From assembly GCA_039591075.1 (NCBI GenBank), contig JBDHEI010000011.1:1-64000 (forward strand): a stretch of DNA of 64,000 nt, given 5' to 3'. The notes under the pieces were generated by a model, which was not told the origin of the DNA, did no database searches, and saw nothing but the letters and a program-made list of their open reading frames with translations. The translations under genes and the position numbers were made by a program. Every line of letters begins with the position of its first letter. Position 1 is the stretch's first letter. The DNA comes from JAOTVV01 sp039591075 (lineage in GTDB: Bacteria > Gemmatimonadota > Gemmatimonadetes > Gemmatimonadales > GWC2-71-9). Positions 63,801-64,000 of the stretch are shown piece after piece.

Positions 63801-64000
63801 GGCACCTTGAGCATCTCCGACGCAATCGGGTACGTGATCTGGTCTTCGACGATCTCCGGAGCTTGCTCGCTGAAGTCTGTCTGCACGATCACCTGGACGT
63901 CCGAGAGATCGGGGATGGCGTCCAGCGGAGTGGTCCGCATGGCCCACACACCAGCACCGATCAGGCCCGCGGTGGCCAGGAGCACGAGGCCGCGGTTGCG
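60866..64000 (-). CDS. CusA-type heavy-metal efflux RND transporter (5' partial)
   Basis: A heavy-metal RND pump cut by the right edge; 1,044 residues are visible and only about 10-20 N-terminal residues are missing. Signatures: DFSEQAPEIVEDQITYPI near the start, and MSLGGIAIALGAMVDAAIVM followed by IEN in transmembrane helix 4, which is the Cu/Ag-type CusA pattern, unlike CzcA. Met residues at PLDM and RIDM match two of the CusA copper-binding positions. It extrudes Cu(I)/Ag(I) from the periplasm with outer-membrane and adaptor partners, which must lie upstream, off the window. First visible gene of the cusA-PII-lipoprotein unit. Confidence 0.94.
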   Translation of the reverse strand, partial: RNRGLVLLATAGLIGAGVWAMRTTPLDAIPDLSDVQVIVQTDFSEQAPEIVEDQITYPIASEMLKVPGARVVRAFSFFGLSLVYVIFEDGTDIYWARSRVLEYLNGIRQQLPPGVEPTLGPDATGVGWVFEYVLESDSLDLAELRTLQDWYIRYQLTSVPGVSEVASVGGFVRQYQVEVNPERLRAFDIPVMRVVSAIAAHNVDIGARVLEMSGREYMIRGLGYLKGIPDIENVTVGATMDGTPIRVADVANVQIGPAPRRGAADWNGRGEAVAGIVVMRFGSDALKTIEAVKERIVTIQQGLPAGVHIRTAYDRSDLIHRAIDNLRDKLIEESLIIAAVAVLFLLHARSALVAIITLPLGILISFIVMRMIGVNANIMSLGGIAIALGAMVDAAIVMIENMHKHLERAAGEGRSQWEIVLESAKQVGPPLFFSLLIITFSFLPVFSLEQQEGRLFKPLAFTKTFAMAGSAFLSITLVPVLMGYLIKGKIRPEGRNPLNRALRWVYRPIIAFAVRRPWVVVAGAVVVLAATALPWQRLGSEFMPELHEGSVLFMPTTVPGVSIAQAREMMRWQDSVLASFPEVETVLGKAGRATTATDPAPLDMFETTITLRPEEQWRKGMSYNRLIAEMDRAVQMPGVTNAWTMPIKGRIDMLATGVRTAVGIKIFGPDLDTLQALGERVERIMQDVPGTRSAFAERGVSGYYVDIDIDRELAARYGLNVGDVHSAIMATVGGMDAAVTVEGRERYAVNVRYPRELRGDVEQLRDVLVPTMRGTQIPLGQIAKIEFLQGPMAVKTENAFPVTTVFVDIEGVDVGSYVRDAQRVVSQQLALPTGYTVVWSGQYEFMQRVTQKLKLVVPVTLGIIFLLLYLNFRGVAESLIVMLALPFSLVGGIWFLWLLGYNTSVAVWVGFIALAGVAAETGVVMLIYLDEAFHRRSLDGRMRTAADVADAVREGALERLRPVIMTVTAIIAGLAPIMWSAGTGADVMKRIASPMVGGMITATVLTLVVIPAIYLLWRRWQVHRRPEIGAREALRDDLALAPPD

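Noticed and set aside
62115..63947. 610-codon minus-strand frame over cusA
   Set aside because: Different frame of the same strand, extremely Arg/Gly-rich; cusA signature motifs lie in the other frame.
60866..64000. CzcA-type Zn/Co/Cd pump
   Set aside because: The helix 4 motif with MVDAAIVMIEN follows the CusA (monovalent metal) pattern.
1..64000. CRISPR array, tRNA, rRNA, insertion sequence or prophage
   Set aside because: No regularly spaced repeats, cloverleaf-like or rRNA-like stretch, transposase or phage structural gene was seen.

Overview
The window is high-GC bacterial chromosome, about two thirds G+C by eye, and looks like a member of the Gemmatimonadota. This is inferred from gene content: a SusC/RagA and SusD pair, plug-bearing TonB receptors with lipoprotein partners, an S46 dipeptidyl-peptidase, many signal-peptide barrel proteins and lipoproteins, a cytosolic PAS histidine kinase beside a Ras-like GTPase, and DUF6526, DUF4332 and dodecin genes. 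I saw no rRNA, tRNA, CRISPR array, insertion sequence or phage gene. Both window edges cut genes: a giant surface protein at the left and a CusA-type efflux pump at the right.

Layout. 0-12 kb: a DUF11/OmpA/beta-barrel giant, small membrane proteins, a bestrophin-like channel, a leucine-dehydrogenase-family enzyme, a YtrA-like GntR regulator coupled to a stomatin-like SPFH protein, and three small envelope or unknown genes. 12-19 kb: the susC-susD pair with a tandem-repeat upstream region and its own terminator, then a plug-only TonB protein and two envelope proteins. 19-33 kb: a DUF2339 polytopic protein, an M1 peptidase, phosphoenolpyruvate carboxylase translationally coupled to a DASS carboxylate transporter, an SbcD-like phosphoesterase, and a second TonB receptor overlapping a DUF4249-like lipoprotein. 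33-38 kb: zinc-ribbon and TPR membrane proteins, a secreted phosphoesterase, MscL with a C-terminal zinc ribbon, and an OmpA protein with six thrombospondin type 3 repeats.

38-43 kb is a signalling region: an NtrC-type response regulator, a divergent HPt-like protein lacking its histidine, a coiled-coil protein, a Ras-like GTPase and a PAS histidine kinase overlapping the GTPase gene by 4 nt. DUF4332 and dodecin genes follow. 43-58 kb is mostly housekeeping and envelope genes: CsgG-like lipoprotein, class C serine hydrolase, S46 peptidase with a DPP11-type arginine, ALDH7-type dehydrogenase, Fpg/Nei glycosylase, dicarboxylate symporter, PIG-L deacetylase, zinc-ribbon PAS protein and a TPR membrane protein. 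58-64 kb is a metal and redox region: cytochrome c, TlpA thioredoxin, and a minus-strand unit of cusA, a cysteine-bearing PII protein and a Met/His-rich lipoprotein.

The most promising unusual units are the GTPase-kinase module (39.8-42.4 kb) with its degenerate HPt neighbour, and the cusA-PII-lipoprotein unit (60-64 kb). All functional calls come from reading motifs; no database search was possible.
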